37,426 nt of DNA from an uncultured Burkholderiales bacterium (GCA_903949285.1 CAJAYT010000020.1:1-37426), one strand, 5' to 3'; counted from the stretch's first letter, positions 1 to 8,897 are shown. A program made the numbers and translations. The notes: a model not told the origin generated them from the letters alone.

Positions 1-321
1 AAACCCCATACTGTTGACACGAAGATCGTTATCAACGCGCATATCACTGATGATCATTTCACCATCTACGTACGTGATTATGGCCCTGGCCTGTCTGGAC
101 CGAAGAATGGAAAAGATAATTTCTTATTTGAAAAATTCACAAGAGGCCAAACTGAATCCTCAACTCGCGGGGTGGGCTTAGGATTGTCTATCGTTAAAGC
201 CATTGTCGAAGCACACGACGGTACAATTACGGCTAAGAATGCGAGCGACAAGGGTGCTATCTTCACCATCAACCTCCCCCTTGAATCTCAGCCTAATCCT
301 CCCACTGACCTAATCCATTAG
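1..321 (+). CDS. kdpD: KdpD-type sensor histidine kinase, C-terminal end (partial)
   Basis: The reading frame is open from base 1 to a TAG at 319-321, giving the last 106 residues; the 5' part lies outside the window. It holds the end of a HATPase_c domain: a G1 box (DYGPGL), an F-box-like FEKF and a G2 box (GVGLGLSIVKAIVEAHDG), which bind ATP. KdpD is the membrane sensor that phosphorylates KdpE under K+ limitation or osmotic stress, and so controls the KdpFABC potassium pump. The KdpD call depends mainly on the next gene, 21 nt downstream, which is a clear KdpE. The fragment by itself shows only a histidine kinase. Confidence 0.85.
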   Translation, partial: KPHTVDTKIVINAHITDDHFTIYVRDYGPGLSGPKNGKDNFLFEKFTRGQTESSTRGVGLGLSIVKAIVEAHDGTITAKNASDKGAIFTINLPLESQPNPPTDLIH

Positions 322-342
322 TCTTAGCAAGGCCTTCGCACT

Positions 343-1053
343 ATGCCTGTAGCACTTCTTGTAGAAGACGATCCACAAATCAGACGACTGGTGCGTTCAG
401 CTTTGGAGAACGAGGGGTGGTCTGTGTTTGAGGTAAACACTATGAGACGCGCTGTCATTGATGCAGGTACACGTGAACCCGATTTACTCATCGTGGATTT
501 AGGATTGCCCGACGGCTCGGGCATCAACCTCATCAGGGAAGTTAGGTCTTGGTCACAGGTCCCCATTATTGTCCTATCTGCAAGAGTCGATGAGACTGAC
601 AAGATAGAAGCACTTGACGCTGGTGCGGATGACTATATGACCAAGCCCTTTGGAATTGGCGAGTTACTCGCACGCTCAAGAGCCAATCTAAGGCGACCCC
701 GAAATCGTCCACAGCAAAGTGAAGCAAAAAACACGGAGCCCAGCGAGATTGAGAGCGTTTTTAAATTCGGCGAGGTTGAGGTTGATTTCCGTGCTCGGTT
801 TGTGAAAAGAAATGATACCCAGATTCATTTGACGCCCATAGAGTACCGACTACTCACAGTACTGATTCAAAACGTGAGTCGTGTCTTAACACACCGACAA
901 ATACTCACTCAAGTTTGGGGCACAGCAGCTTCTGAGCAAAGTCATTACCTCAGGATATACATGGGGCATTTGAGACAAAAACTTGAGATCGACCCTACCC
1001 AACCCAAGCATTTTTTGACAGAAACCGGTGTTGGCTACCGAATGGTTAAATAA
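343..1053 (+). CDS. kdpE: KdpE, OmpR-family response regulator of potassium transport
   Basis: This is a 236-residue two-domain regulator. The receiver domain (about 1-115) has the acidic pair D9/D10, phosphoacceptor D52 (in VDLGLPDG) and conserved K101 (TKPF). The winged-helix DNA-binding domain (about 140-236) contains LTPIEYRLL, SHYLRIYMGHLRQKLE and the ending TETGVGYRM, which are diagnostic of KdpE rather than PhoB or OmpR. It is the partner of the kinase just upstream and activates kdpFABC, which is not visible here and probably lies to the left. The ATG has an AAGG about 10 nt upstream. The gene converges on gph with only 19 nt between the stop codons. Confidence 0.93.
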   Translation: MPVALLVEDDPQIRRLVRSALENEGWSVFEVNTMRRAVIDAGTREPDLLIVDLGLPDGSGINLIREVRSWSQVPIIVLSARVDETDKIEALDAGADDYMTKPFGIGELLARSRANLRRPRNRPQQSEAKNTEPSEIESVFKFGEVEVDFRARFVKRNDTQIHLTPIEYRLLTVLIQNVSRVLTHRQILTQVWGTAASEQSHYLRIYMGHLRQKLEIDPTQPKHFLTETGVGYRMVK

Positions 1054-1056
1054 GCG

Positions 1057-1071
1057 CAGGGGCACCCCCTG
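1057..1071. terminator. Short GC hairpin between converging kdpE and gph
   Basis: There is a perfect 6-bp inverted repeat, CAGGGG-CAC-CCCCTG, filling almost all of the 19-nt gap between the two stop codons. It could stop both transcripts, but neither strand has a real T-run after it, so it would be a weak intrinsic terminator. Confidence 0.4.
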
Positions 1072-1072
1072 A

Positions 1073-1753
1073 TTACCCAAGCAGCTCTACGATCTCTTTA
1101 AAACCTTTGGCGATATGGTTTGGTTTTGAATCCTCTAATGGTGCGCCCATGTTGTAGCCGTAAGGCATGAGCCAAACCCGCAGACCTGCATTTTGAGCCG
1201 TCTTCGCATCAACAGATGAGTCACCTATAAAAATAGCCTCATCGGGCTGCACTCCTAAAGTCTGTAAGCATAAATTAATGCCTTGTGGATCTGGTTTTTT
1301 GGAACCAAGCGTATCCCCGGATATAACCACATCAAAATAGCTCTCTAAGTGATGCGCCTTTATAACGGCCTGGGTGAACCTAGATTCTTTATTGGTGACC
1401 ACGGCCATCTTGATGCCTGCACTCTTTAATTGACCGAGTACATCAAAGACATCAGCGTAAAGATAACTATGTGTGCCGCAGCGTGCCAAGTAAAAATGAT
1501 CAAAGAGTTCAAATACCTGTTGCAATTGGGACCATTCACGGATTTGTCCAATGGGGCATTGCTTGATACAGGCTAACGCACTGATCAGGAGCTCTCGCGT
1601 ACCGTGCCCAATCCAGTCTCGAACCTGAGACTCTGACACCTCAACCAAGTCCAATGCCCTGAGCGTATCGTTAGTCGCATCTGCAATCTCATGAACGGTT
1701 TCAATCAAGGTACCGTCCAAATCAAACAATATTAATTTGAGTTTCTTGTTCAT
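1073..1753 (-). CDS. gph: Phosphoglycolate phosphatase-like HAD hydrolase
   Basis: The 226-residue protein is of HAD superfamily type I. Motif I is FDLDGTLIE (near residue 10, with the nucleophile and acid aspartates). Motif II is VVTNK, motif III the lysine of KKPDP, and motif IV GDSSVDAKTAQNAG. The helical cap (about 20-90) and the length match Gph, which hydrolyses 2-phosphoglycolate formed by DNA repair or oxygenase side reactions. The cap sequence IGHGTRELL corresponds to the usual G-x-G motif of Gph. HAD cap specificity is hard to read from sequence, so a related sugar-phosphate phosphatase is possible. The gene stands alone and is separated from the upstream operon by a strong terminator. 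Confidence 0.75.
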   Translation of the reverse strand: MNKKLKLILFDLDGTLIETVHEIADATNDTLRALDLVEVSESQVRDWIGHGTRELLISALACIKQCPIGQIREWSQLQQVFELFDHFYLARCGTHSYLYADVFDVLGQLKSAGIKMAVVTNKESRFTQAVIKAHHLESYFDVVISGDTLGSKKPDPQGINLCLQTLGVQPDEAIFIGDSSVDAKTAQNAGLRVWLMPYGYNMGAPLEDSKPNHIAKGFKEIVELLG

Positions 1754-1860
1754 TTAAAAGAACTGTAAGTTGTGAGCGATCGGTGCGTAGGTCGATTTAA
1801 GTTTTTACACGCACTTAGTCTAGCGACCTCATGCAAGAGACTCTCTTAAAAAAATGAGCA

Positions 1861-1916
1861 AAAAAAAGACCTTTAAACCACCTCCATCATTGAGAGTAGG
1901 TGGTAAAGGTCTTTTT
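1861..1916 (-). terminator. Rho-independent terminator after iorB
   Basis: A long inverted repeat pairs GACCTTT..ACCACCT (1868-1883) with AGGTGGTAAAGGTC (1898-1911); a 2-nt AA bulge is needed on the left arm. It is flanked by A7 on the left and T5 on the right, so it can end transcripts in both directions. Its position, about 45 nt past the iorB stop, fits the minus strand best. Confidence 0.85.
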
Positions 1917-1960
1917 CAATTCATCCAAAGCTTAGTTGCTTTAAGCCTCGATAAGTTGAC

Positions 1961-4138
1961 CTATGCGCTTTGGATGGCCCCAGCTGTGATTGGCAATTGA
2001 CGCACTCGCTTGCCTGTTAAAGCCGCCACAGCATTTGCAATAGCAGGGCCAATAAGCGCAGTTGCGGGCTCACCGATACCGCCAGGCTTCTCTGTGCTCT
2101 TCACAAGCGTAATGTCAAACGCAGGAGATTGATTCATGCGCACCAAAGGGAACTGATGGAAGTTGGTCTGCTGAACACGACCGTCCTTGACAGTTATCTC
2201 TTGCATGAGAGCGGCTCCCATCCCAAAAACGATACCCGATTGGATCTGTGCCTCAACTGTATCTGGGTTAACCATATAGCCCAAATCAGCAACTGCAGTG
2301 ACTTTATGCACCTTCACATTACCGTCATCTTGAATAGAGACCTCAGCAACTTGTGCCATAAAGGTGTCATAACCCTCCATCAAAGCCAGACCCAGGGAAC
2401 GACCTTTGGGCAAAGGCTTACCCCAGCCTGCTTTCTCTGCTGCTGTTTTGAGCACGTTGGCAAATCTAGGCTTATCCGTGAGCATAGAGAGACGATAAGC
2501 AAGTGGATCTGCATTGGCTCCTTTGGCAAGCTCATCTATGAAACTCTCGTTGGCAAAGGTATTCATTAAATGGCTCACGGAACGCCAGTATCCCACCCTT
2601 AAACCAGCGTCATATTTAACCTGGTCGTACTGAGTTGCAGGGATTTGATAAGGAGAAGCGAGTGCCTCTGCCATAAAGGGATCTGCGTCGCCTTCGGGCA
2701 AGCCAAACAAACGACCGGTCACAGACTGCGAGGTCACGCGGTGAGTCAACGCGCTGGGTTTACCCTGGGCGTCGACCGCTGCCACAACAGTGTTGACTGA
2801 ATGAGGACGGTAAAAGTCATGCGTCATATCATCTTCACGCGTCCAAAGCAATTTAACGGGTTTATTAACCGCTTTGGAAATTTGCGCTGCTTGAACAATG
2901 AAGTCCAGATCAATGCGTCGACCAAATCCACCACCTAGGAAAGTGGTGCGCAAAGAGACGTTCTCTGGCTTAATGCCTAGGATCTCAGCAACAGTGTTCT
3001 GTGCACCGTCTTGCCACTGTGTTGGGCCAATGAGCTGGACTTTACCTTTTTTGTAGGACGCAGTAAAGTTCATTGGCTCAAGTGGAGAGTGAGAAAGTAA
3101 CTGAGTGGTGTACTCTGCCCTTACTACCTGCTTTGAAGCAGCAATGACTTCAAGTGGTTTTCCAACAGTTTGAGCTCCTAATGCTTTCCCAGATACAGAA
3201 GCTGCGCGAGTGGCATTCATCATGGACTTGCTGTCCAATTTTGCGCCTGCACCCTCGTCCCAAACGATGCTTAGTGCTTTTCTGGCCTTGTTGGCACGCC
3301 ACCAGGTGTCTGCAACAACTGCGACACCGTCTGGAATTTGAACCACAGCAACAACCCCTGGCATATTCTTGGCGGCAGTTGCATCAAAACTCTTTACTTT
3401 TCCGCCAATGACGGGGCACTGTTCAAGGGCTGCGTAAACCATGCCTGGTAACACAACATCAATTCCAAACTCCGCTGTTCCGTTCGTCTTAGCCGGCGTG
3501 TCCAGTCTTGGGGTGGACTTGCCTACGATCTTAAAGTCCTTGGGATCTTTAATGAATGGTTTCTCGGGTACTGGGAGCTTTGAAGCAGCATCTGCCAATT
3601 GTCCGTAGGTAGCGCGTTTCCCACCGGGTCCTGTCACTACGCCGTCATTCGCAGTTAACTGAGCCACAGGTACATTCCACTTGGCCGCAGCAGCCGCTAA
3701 GAGCATCTCACGAACTTGTGCGCCAGCGATACGTAATTTCTCCCATCCGTCTCGAACAGATGTAGATCCACCCGTGACCTGAACACCTAGGAGTGAGTTG
3801 ATATAGACCTTGGCGTCTGGAGGGGCAAAGGCAACTTTGACTTTCTTCAAATCAACATTTAGTTCCTCAGCAATCAGCATCGGCATGGAGGTGTAAACAC
3901 CTTGGCCCATCTCTGAGCGGGCAGAAATAAGTGTGATGGTATTGTTATCTGCAATATGAACCCATGCATTAGGAGTGTGAAGAAGTCCCGCCGCCTCGGC
4001 AACGTTAGAAGAAGGCAGGGAAACACCCATTAAAAGTCCACCTGTTGTTAAAACAGATGCTTTTAGAAGGTTGCGTCGGGAGAGTCCAACAATTTCGTCA
4101 GCGGATTCGGTCTTTGATAGAGTTGTATTTTGTGTCAT
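1961..4138 (-). CDS. iorB: Molybdopterin-binding oxidoreductase large subunit (IorB-like, xanthine dehydrogenase family)
   Basis: This 725-residue protein is the molybdenum-cofactor subunit of a two-subunit hydroxylase resembling isoquinoline 1-oxidoreductase or membrane-linked aldehyde dehydrogenases. The N-terminus carries a Tat-type signal (SRRNLLKASVLTTGG, about 20-35), so the folded, cofactor-loaded enzyme is expected in the periplasm. Visible family features include SEMGQGVYTSMPMLIAEEL, QVTGGSTSVRDGW, TFLGGGFGRR and, near the C-terminus, GGIGEPATALIGPAIANA. The last contains the glutamate that acts as general base at the Mo centre. The gene follows the 2Fe-2S subunit by 24 nt. The substrate (aldehyde or N-heterocycle) cannot be decided. 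No cytochrome subunit or XdhC-type maturation factor lies in the window. Confidence 0.85.
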   Translation of the reverse strand: MTQNTTLSKTESADEIVGLSRRNLLKASVLTTGGLLMGVSLPSSNVAEAAGLLHTPNAWVHIADNNTITLISARSEMGQGVYTSMPMLIAEELNVDLKKVKVAFAPPDAKVYINSLLGVQVTGGSTSVRDGWEKLRIAGAQVREMLLAAAAAKWNVPVAQLTANDGVVTGPGGKRATYGQLADAASKLPVPEKPFIKDPKDFKIVGKSTPRLDTPAKTNGTAEFGIDVVLPGMVYAALEQCPVIGGKVKSFDATAAKNMPGVVAVVQIPDGVAVVADTWWRANKARKALSIVWDEGAGAKLDSKSMMNATRAASVSGKALGAQTVGKPLEVIAASKQVVRAEYTTQLLSHSPLEPMNFTASYKKGKVQLIGPTQWQDGAQNTVAEILGIKPENVSLRTTFLGGGFGRRIDLDFIVQAAQISKAVNKPVKLLWTREDDMTHDFYRPHSVNTVVAAVDAQGKPSALTHRVTSQSVTGRLFGLPEGDADPFMAEALASPYQIPATQYDQVKYDAGLRVGYWRSVSHLMNTFANESFIDELAKGANADPLAYRLSMLTDKPRFANVLKTAAEKAGWGKPLPKGRSLGLALMEGYDTFMAQVAEVSIQDDGNVKVHKVTAVADLGYMVNPDTVEAQIQSGIVFGMGAALMQEITVKDGRVQQTNFHQFPLVRMNQSPAFDITLVKSTEKPGGIGEPATALIGPAIANAVAALTGKRVRQLPITAGAIQSA

Positions 4139-4162
4139 GGTCTTATTCCTTTAGCTATATGT

Positions 4163-4627
4163 TTACGCACTACGCATTACTTGAGCAGCTTCTTTAATAG
4201 CAGCTTTAATGCGTGAATAAGTACCGCATCGACATACATTCCCACTCATTGCGGAATCGATTTCAGCATCCGTGGGATTCTTGTTAACACTCAAGAGTGC
4301 ATGAGCGCTCATTAATTGCCCAGATTGACAATAACCACACTGGGGCACTTCATGTTTAATCCAAGCAACTTGCAGGGGGTGCTTGTTATCTACTCCTAAG
4401 CTCTCAATGGTTGTTACTTTTTGTCCGGATACTGAGGCAAGTGTTGTTTGGCAAGAGCGAACTGCTTGACCGTTGACTTGCACTGTACATGCGCCGCATA
4501 ACGCTGCTCCACAGCCAAATTTGGTACCCGTCAACCCAAGCTCGTCCCTGATCACCCACAAAAGTGGGGTATCCGTTTCAGCCTTGGCTGATACAGTCTT
4601 ACCGTTTAACTGAAAAGTAACGCTCAT
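4163..4627 (-). CDS. iorA: 2Fe-2S subunit of a molybdenum hydroxylase (IorA-like)
   Basis: The protein is 154 residues when started at the ATG at 4627, which has AGGAG at the right distance; an upstream ATG at 4651 lacks such a site. It has the two-domain layout of small subunits of this family. The plant-ferredoxin-like domain has CGAALCGACTV (about 40-50) and a following CQTT. The all-alpha domain has CGYCQSGQ and CRCGTY. Together these give eight cysteines for two 2Fe-2S clusters. It passes electrons from the Mo centre of the downstream IorB-like subunit to an outside acceptor. It has no export signal of its own and would be carried by the Tat signal of the large subunit. Confidence 0.9.
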   Translation of the reverse strand: MSVTFQLNGKTVSAKAETDTPLLWVIRDELGLTGTKFGCGAALCGACTVQVNGQAVRSCQTTLASVSGQKVTTIESLGVDNKHPLQVAWIKHEVPQCGYCQSGQLMSAHALLSVNKNPTDAEIDSAMSGNVCRCGTYSRIKAAIKEAAQVMRSA

Positions 4628-4659
4628 GACATCTCCTATAAGTTTGAACAATTTTCTCA

Positions 4660-4708
4660 GGTTAATTTAACCTAAAACCCATTAACACAGCACAGGGGTT
4701 AGTGCTGT
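4660..4708. promoter_or_regulatory. Two inverted repeats in the iorAB leader
   Basis: Upstream of iorA lie the palindrome GGTTAA-T-TTAACC (4660-4672) and the repeat ACAGCAC-8nt-GTGCTGT (4687-4708). The first looks like an operator. The second could be an operator for iorAB or a weak terminator for modA, whose stop is at 4790. No regulator gene is adjacent. Confidence 0.4.
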
Positions 4709-4789
4709 AATAAATTTATACTACCATCATTTTATCAATAACGCATCGGCTTGAAAACAATACCCGGATCGATTCCATATGGGCTCGAA

Positions 4790-5548
4790 TCACAGGCTGT
4801 AACCAAAGGATTGAATAATCTCTTGCGCTTTTTTGGACCTCATGAACCGCATAAAAGCATCCGCCGCAGGGTTGTTCTTTCCAGTACTCAAAAGAATCGC
4901 ATCTTGCCTAATCATTGAATACATTGATGGCGGCACTAACCAAGTAGATCCCTCACGAACCTTGCCGTCTTGAATGACCTGAGATAACGCAACAAAGCCC
5001 AAAGATGCCGCCTGGGAATCAACATACAAATATGTTTGACTGATATTTTCCCCCCACACCGCTTTGGGGAGTAATTGTTTTTCCAACCCCATTTTCCCGA
5101 TTGCTTGCATTGCAGCGAGTCCATATGGAGCCAAGCGGGGATCTGCAATGGCTATATGCTCAAATCCCCCTCTCCTCAAAACCTCCCCCCTGTCGTCGAC
5201 AATACCGACTTGCTTGCTCCACAACACGAGTTTGCCAATTGCATAGGTGAACCTTGTGTTCACAACTCCAAAACCCTCGCCTTCAAGGCGGATCGGGGTT
5301 TCATCATCTGCAGCCAGTAGCACTTCAAAAGGCGCACCATTTTTAATTTGAGTGTAGAACTTGCCGGTGGATCCAATTGAAACAACAGCTTTATTTCCTG
5401 TCTCCTGTTCAAACGTTACCGCTAATTTTTGAGCAGGACCTGCAAAATTAGCAGCAACTGCAATGGAGACCTGCCCGGCTCGAATACTGGGGCTGCTGAG
5501 CGTGCTTAAGAATGCTAACAGTAAAAATAGATGTTTGACTAAACGCAC
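4790..5548 (-). CDS. modA: Molybdate-binding periplasmic protein, ModA-like
   Basis: This is a 252-residue periplasmic solute-binding protein with an N-terminal signal peptide (hydrophobic stretch HLFLLLAFLSTLSS, cleavage after about residue 24). The mature start VSIAVAANFAGPAQKLA, then GSTGKFYTQIKNGAPFEVLLAADDE, and later ADPRLAPYGLAAMQ are typical of ModA. Serines and an alanine in the first two stretches and a tyrosine in the last region usually bind the oxyanion. No modB or modC permease genes are adjacent. It starts with GTG inside the end of the SDR gene (10-nt overlap), so it is probably translationally coupled. Lying next to a molybdenum enzyme it plausibly supports Mo supply, though such orphan proteins can bind other anions. 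Confidence 0.8.
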   Translation of the reverse strand: MRLVKHLFLLLAFLSTLSSPSIRAGQVSIAVAANFAGPAQKLAVTFEQETGNKAVVSIGSTGKFYTQIKNGAPFEVLLAADDETPIRLEGEGFGVVNTRFTYAIGKLVLWSKQVGIVDDRGEVLRRGGFEHIAIADPRLAPYGLAAMQAIGKMGLEKQLLPKAVWGENISQTYLYVDSQAASLGFVALSQVIQDGKVREGSTWLVPPSMYSMIRQDAILLSTGKNNPAADAFMRFMRSKKAQEIIQSFGYSL

Positions 5549-6312
5549 CTTGCACCATCAACCTCTATACAAACACCACTCACAAATGCAGCCTCATCGC
5601 TGGCCAAATAAAGTGCAGCATTTGCCACATCCAGAGCTGTCGAGAATCGCCCAAGAGGGATGGTTGCTAAGAACTTATTCAAACGGGCCTCGTCCAGCTC
5701 ACCACCGGCGAACTCCTCAGATAAGCCTGTAGCAGGGTTGAAAACCGGATTGATACAGTTGACTCGAATATTGTCTGGACCCAACTCTGCTGCTAAAGAC
5801 TTGCTGGTCACGATGACCGCCCCCTTGGAGCCGTTATACCAACTAAGCCCAGGCCTTGGCCTGACTCCTGCTGTGGAAGCAATGTTGATGAAGACTCCGC
5901 CACCGCGTCTACGAAATACGGGGGTTGTATGAACCGTACTTAGGTAAATGCTCTTCATATTGACTGCGAAGCATTTATCGAACTCCTCTTCAGAGACTTC
6001 TAGCGCGGGCTTGTTTTTATGGGTCCAACCAGCGTTATTCACCATGACACTTAAGTCACCAAAATGACTGAGGGTTTCGTCAATTAATACCTTCACTGAC
6101 TCTGATTGAGTCACATCTGCACCAATGTAGACTGCCTCGCCCCCAAGAGCCTGAATCTGCGAGGCCACCCTTGAGCCCGCGTCTGCACGAATATCATTAA
6201 CAACTAATTTGGCCCCCTCTTGTGCCAAGCGTTTTGCAATTCCCTCTCCGATCCCTCCTCCGGCTCCGGTCACAACAACCACCTTGCCTTCTAGGCGTTT
6301 AGAGATTTGCAT
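5539..6312 (-). CDS. Short-chain dehydrogenase/reductase (SDR)
   Basis: This 257-residue classical SDR has a cofactor motif TGAGGGIGEG (15-24), an aspartate at the end of beta-2 (VVND, which favours NAD), NNAG (94-97) and the catalytic set S148, Y161, K165 (YNGSK). It ends with the usual VSGVCIEVDG. It resembles FabG/glucose-1-dehydrogenase-like oxidoreductases; the substrate is unknown. The start ATG has AGGAC about 8 nt upstream. The 3' end overlaps modA, and the MFS permease gene lies upstream on the same strand. Transport followed by oxidation of a hydroxy acid or sugar acid is a reasonable inference. Confidence 0.85.
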   Translation of the reverse strand: MQISKRLEGKVVVVTGAGGGIGEGIAKRLAQEGAKLVVNDIRADAGSRVASQIQALGGEAVYIGADVTQSESVKVLIDETLSHFGDLSVMVNNAGWTHKNKPALEVSEEEFDKCFAVNMKSIYLSTVHTTPVFRRRGGGVFINIASTAGVRPRPGLSWYNGSKGAVIVTSKSLAAELGPDNIRVNCINPVFNPATGLSEEFAGGELDEARLNKFLATIPLGRFSTALDVANAALYLASDEAAFVSGVCIEVDGARCV

Positions 6313-6371
6313 CGCAGATGTCCTCAGTGTTAAATGATTAGCGACAAAAAGAATTTAGAAATTCCAAATGA

Positions 6372-6394
6372 ATAAAGGCGCGAAGCGCCTTTAT
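6372..6394 (-). terminator. Hairpin terminator after the MFS gene
   Basis: A perfect 10-bp stem, ATAAAGGCGC-GAA-GCGCCTTTAT, begins about 9 nt past the MFS stop codon. On the minus strand the loop is TTC, and the AT-rich stem end is followed by T-rich sequence. Confidence 0.7.
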
Positions 6395-6402
6395 CGTTTG
6401 TG

Positions 6403-7689
6403 CTATTTATTTTGATTTGGTTTTGGAGCCAGGAACACCAAAAATGCACCCAGCAACATCATCGCCGCCAGCAAGTAAACACCAGAGTCAGTGGATTTCG
6501 TCGCCTCTTTGATCAATCCCATGATGTAGGGCGCACCAAAGCCAGACAAATTTCCGATAGAGTTGATTAGTGCGATTCCCGCTGCTGCGGCCGTACCCGT
6601 TAAGAAGGAGGTTGGTAGCGCCCAAAAAAGAGGCAACGACGTCATAATACCCATCGTACCAAGGGTCAGTGCGGCCATGGAGAGAACTGTATTGTCGTGA
6701 AACACAACGCTCAAACTGAGTCCAACCGCTCCAGCAATACCCGCACCGATTGCATGCCATCTGCGCTCGTTTCTTATATCTGCACTCTTGGCCGCAAAAA
6801 ACATTGCGATAACTCCGAATGTCCAAGGAATTGCGCTGATGAGTCCTACATCAAAGGTATCCGTAACGCCAAAGGCCTTAATGATCGTAGGAAGCCAAAA
6901 GCTGATGCCGTATAGGCCAGATACGAAGCACAGGTAGATAAGTGCCATATGCCAAACTGAGAGTGATGTTAGAGCTTTAGATATTGAAAACTCTTCCTTA
7001 TGCTCTGAATCCTTCTCTATGTTTTTAGCAACAACAGCGCGTTCTTCATCTGTAAGCCACTTAGCATCCGCTACACGGTCGTCTAAGCAGTAAAGGATGA
7101 CAAAACCCATTACAAGGCTTGGAATTGCCTCTATGACGAAGAGCCACTGCCAGCCCTGAAGTCCGTAAGTACCGTCCATCATCTTCATGATCCACCCTGA
7201 GACGGGGCCGCCGATTATTCCTGCAAACGCGATGGCCGCTAAAAACATAGATGTCGCACGACCACGTCTTTGAGCAGGAAACCAGTAGGTCAAATATAAA
7301 ATAATACCGGGGAAAAATCCGGCCTCAGCTACACCTAGCAAAAAGCGCATGATATAAAAAGAAGTAGCAGAGGTCACAAACATCATGCAACCTGAGAGTA
7401 CGCCCCAAGAAATCATGATCCTAAAAATCCATTTGCGAGCCCCAACTTTGTGAAGAAAGATATTGCTGGGGACTTCAAAAATAAAGTACCCAAAGAAAAA
7501 TATTCCCGCGCCTAATCCGTAAATGGCATCGGTTAAATTAAGCGCGCTGAGCATCTGTAATTTAGCAAAACCCACATTAACACGGTCTAGATAGGCGACG
7601 ATGTAGGCTAAAAAAAGCAACGGCATCAATCGAAGGCTTACTTTACGGTAGATAGCATCTTCAAAAGATGTATTATTTGTATCGGTCAT
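6403..7689 (-). CDS. MFS organic-anion transporter (ACS family)
   Basis: The 428-residue protein has about 12 membrane segments and belongs to the anion:cation symporter group (the family of tartrate, galactarate, L-rhamnonate and phthalate permeases). Signature features include RLMPLLFLAYIVAYLDRVNVGFAKL at the first helix, RFLLGVAEAGFFPGIILYLTYWFPAQRRGRA around helices 4-5, and a central cytoplasmic loop with LTDEERA. It most likely imports a carboxylated sugar or small organic acid with H+. It precedes the SDR gene on the same strand and is divergent from a KDG-kinase-like gene. That context favours a sugar acid as substrate. Confidence 0.85.
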   Translation of the reverse strand: MTDTNNTSFEDAIYRKVSLRLMPLLFLAYIVAYLDRVNVGFAKLQMLSALNLTDAIYGLGAGIFFFGYFIFEVPSNIFLHKVGARKWIFRIMISWGVLSGCMMFVTSATSFYIMRFLLGVAEAGFFPGIILYLTYWFPAQRRGRATSMFLAAIAFAGIIGGPVSGWIMKMMDGTYGLQGWQWLFVIEAIPSLVMGFVILYCLDDRVADAKWLTDEERAVVAKNIEKDSEHKEEFSISKALTSLSVWHMALIYLCFVSGLYGISFWLPTIIKAFGVTDTFDVGLISAIPWTFGVIAMFFAAKSADIRNERRWHAIGAGIAGAVGLSLSVVFHDNTVLSMAALTLGTMGIMTSLPLFWALPTSFLTGTAAAAGIALINSIGNLSGFGAPYIMGLIKEATKSTDSGVYLLAAMMLLGAFLVFLAPKPNQNK

Positions 7690-7908
7690 AGTTATTGGTC
7701 AAGTTAAAACAATCGGCGCATTTTAATACTGTATTGCAATAGAAAACCACGAACTTTGGAGTGATCGAAGCTTGAGTCTAAGTTGATCCATGACCAAACA
7801 AGGGTAAACCCTCGAAGCGGTTATCCATCTATTGCCCTGCTTATATTTAATGAAAATAGCCCGTGATATAAATTACACCCTCTTCAAAAGATATGGTCTG
7901 GGGATGAG

Positions 7909-7921
7909 GTCTAGATTAGAC
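7909..7921. promoter_or_regulatory. Possible operator between the MFS and kinase genes
   Basis: A perfect inverted repeat, GTCTA-GAT-TAGAC, lies 44 nt upstream of the kinase start in the 275-nt divergent region. It may be a repressor site, but no regulator is encoded nearby. Confidence 0.3.
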
Positions 7922-7964
7922 TGATACTCAGATCCTTTAAATCCCTCTTCTTATTACTATTTCA

Positions 7965-8897
7965 ATGCCAGTGAACAAACAATTAGATATAGTTACCTTT
8001 GGTGAAGCTATGGTCGAGTTCAATCAAACGGGAGACAACAACGGACTGAACTACCTGCAAGGATTCGGCGGAGACACGTCTAATTTTGCGATAGCCAGTG
8101 CGCGCAGTGGAGCCAAGGTGGCAGTGATTGGTGCTTTAGGCGATGACCCTTATAGCGACATGATCAGAACGCTTTGGGACCAAGAGGGTATCAACCATGA
8201 AGAGGTACTAACCGATAAGCAGGCCTACACCGCCATCTACTTTGTTACGCACACGGCCAAAGGGCATGAGTTTAGTTTTTTCAGAAAAGGATCCGCCGCC
8301 AGTCGTATCACTCCAAATACTTTACCGACTAGAAGTATTGAAAACACACGACTTCTTCATTTCTCTGGCATATCAGTTGCAATCTCCACTGAGGCCTGCG
8401 ACAGCGCTCATAAAGCGATCGAACTGGCAAAATCAAAAGGAGCAATGATCAGCTTTGACACCAATCTTCGATTGAAACTATGGCCCCTTCAAAGAGCAAG
8501 GGCTACCATAATGGACTTTATATCCAAATCCGATATTTGCTTACCTAGTTTTGATGACATATCTGTCTTAACGGGTTTAACAGATCCCAACCAATTAGTG
8601 GATTTATGTCTTAATTTGGGTGCAAAAACAGTGGCCCTTAAACTGGGTGATAAAGGAGCATTGATAGCTGACTCCAACCAAAGGCACCGTATCCAAGCGT
8701 ACCCTTGCCACCCAAGAGACGCAACAGGGGCTGGTGACACATTCGGGGGGGCGTTTGTAACCCGCTTGTTGGCTGGAGATGACCTGAAAGGTGCGGCAGA
8801 GTATGCAAGCGCGGCTGCAGCACTCTCGACACAAGGATTTGGTGCTGTAACACCAATACCTTATCCTTCCGAAGTTTACAAAGTCCTGCGCAAGTGA
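7965..8897 (+). CDS. kdgK: PfkB-family sugar kinase, 2-keto-3-deoxygluconate kinase-like
   Basis: This 310-residue ribokinase-fold enzyme has the N-terminal PfkB signature around GFGGDTSNFAIASARSGAKV (residues 33-52) and GALGDDP. FDTNLRLKLW (164-173) is typical of KDG kinases. The C-terminal signature DATGAGDTFGGAF (252-264) carries the catalytic base D258. KdgK phosphorylates 2-dehydro-3-deoxy-D-gluconate to KDPG in the Entner-Doudoroff-type breakdown of sugar acids. No Shine-Dalgarno sequence is visible before the ATG, so the message may be leaderless or weakly translated. The divergent organic-anion permease fits a sugar-acid route, but other 2-keto sugars or fructose remain possible. Confidence 0.75.
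   Translation: MPVNKQLDIVTFGEAMVEFNQTGDNNGLNYLQGFGGDTSNFAIASARSGAKVAVIGALGDDPYSDMIRTLWDQEGINHEEVLTDKQAYTAIYFVTHTAKGHEFSFFRKGSAASRITPNTLPTRSIENTRLLHFSGISVAISTEACDSAHKAIELAKSKGAMISFDTNLRLKLWPLQRARATIMDFISKSDICLPSFDDISVLTGLTDPNQLVDLCLNLGAKTVALKLGDKGALIADSNQRHRIQAYPCHPRDATGAGDTFGGAFVTRLLAGDDLKGAAEYASAAAALSTQGFGAVTPIPYPSEVYKVLRK

Noticed and set aside
2129..2569. 146-codon open frame on the plus strand inside iorB
   Set aside because: It lies wholly within a well-conserved molybdenum enzyme on the other strand and its translation resembles no family; a shadow frame.
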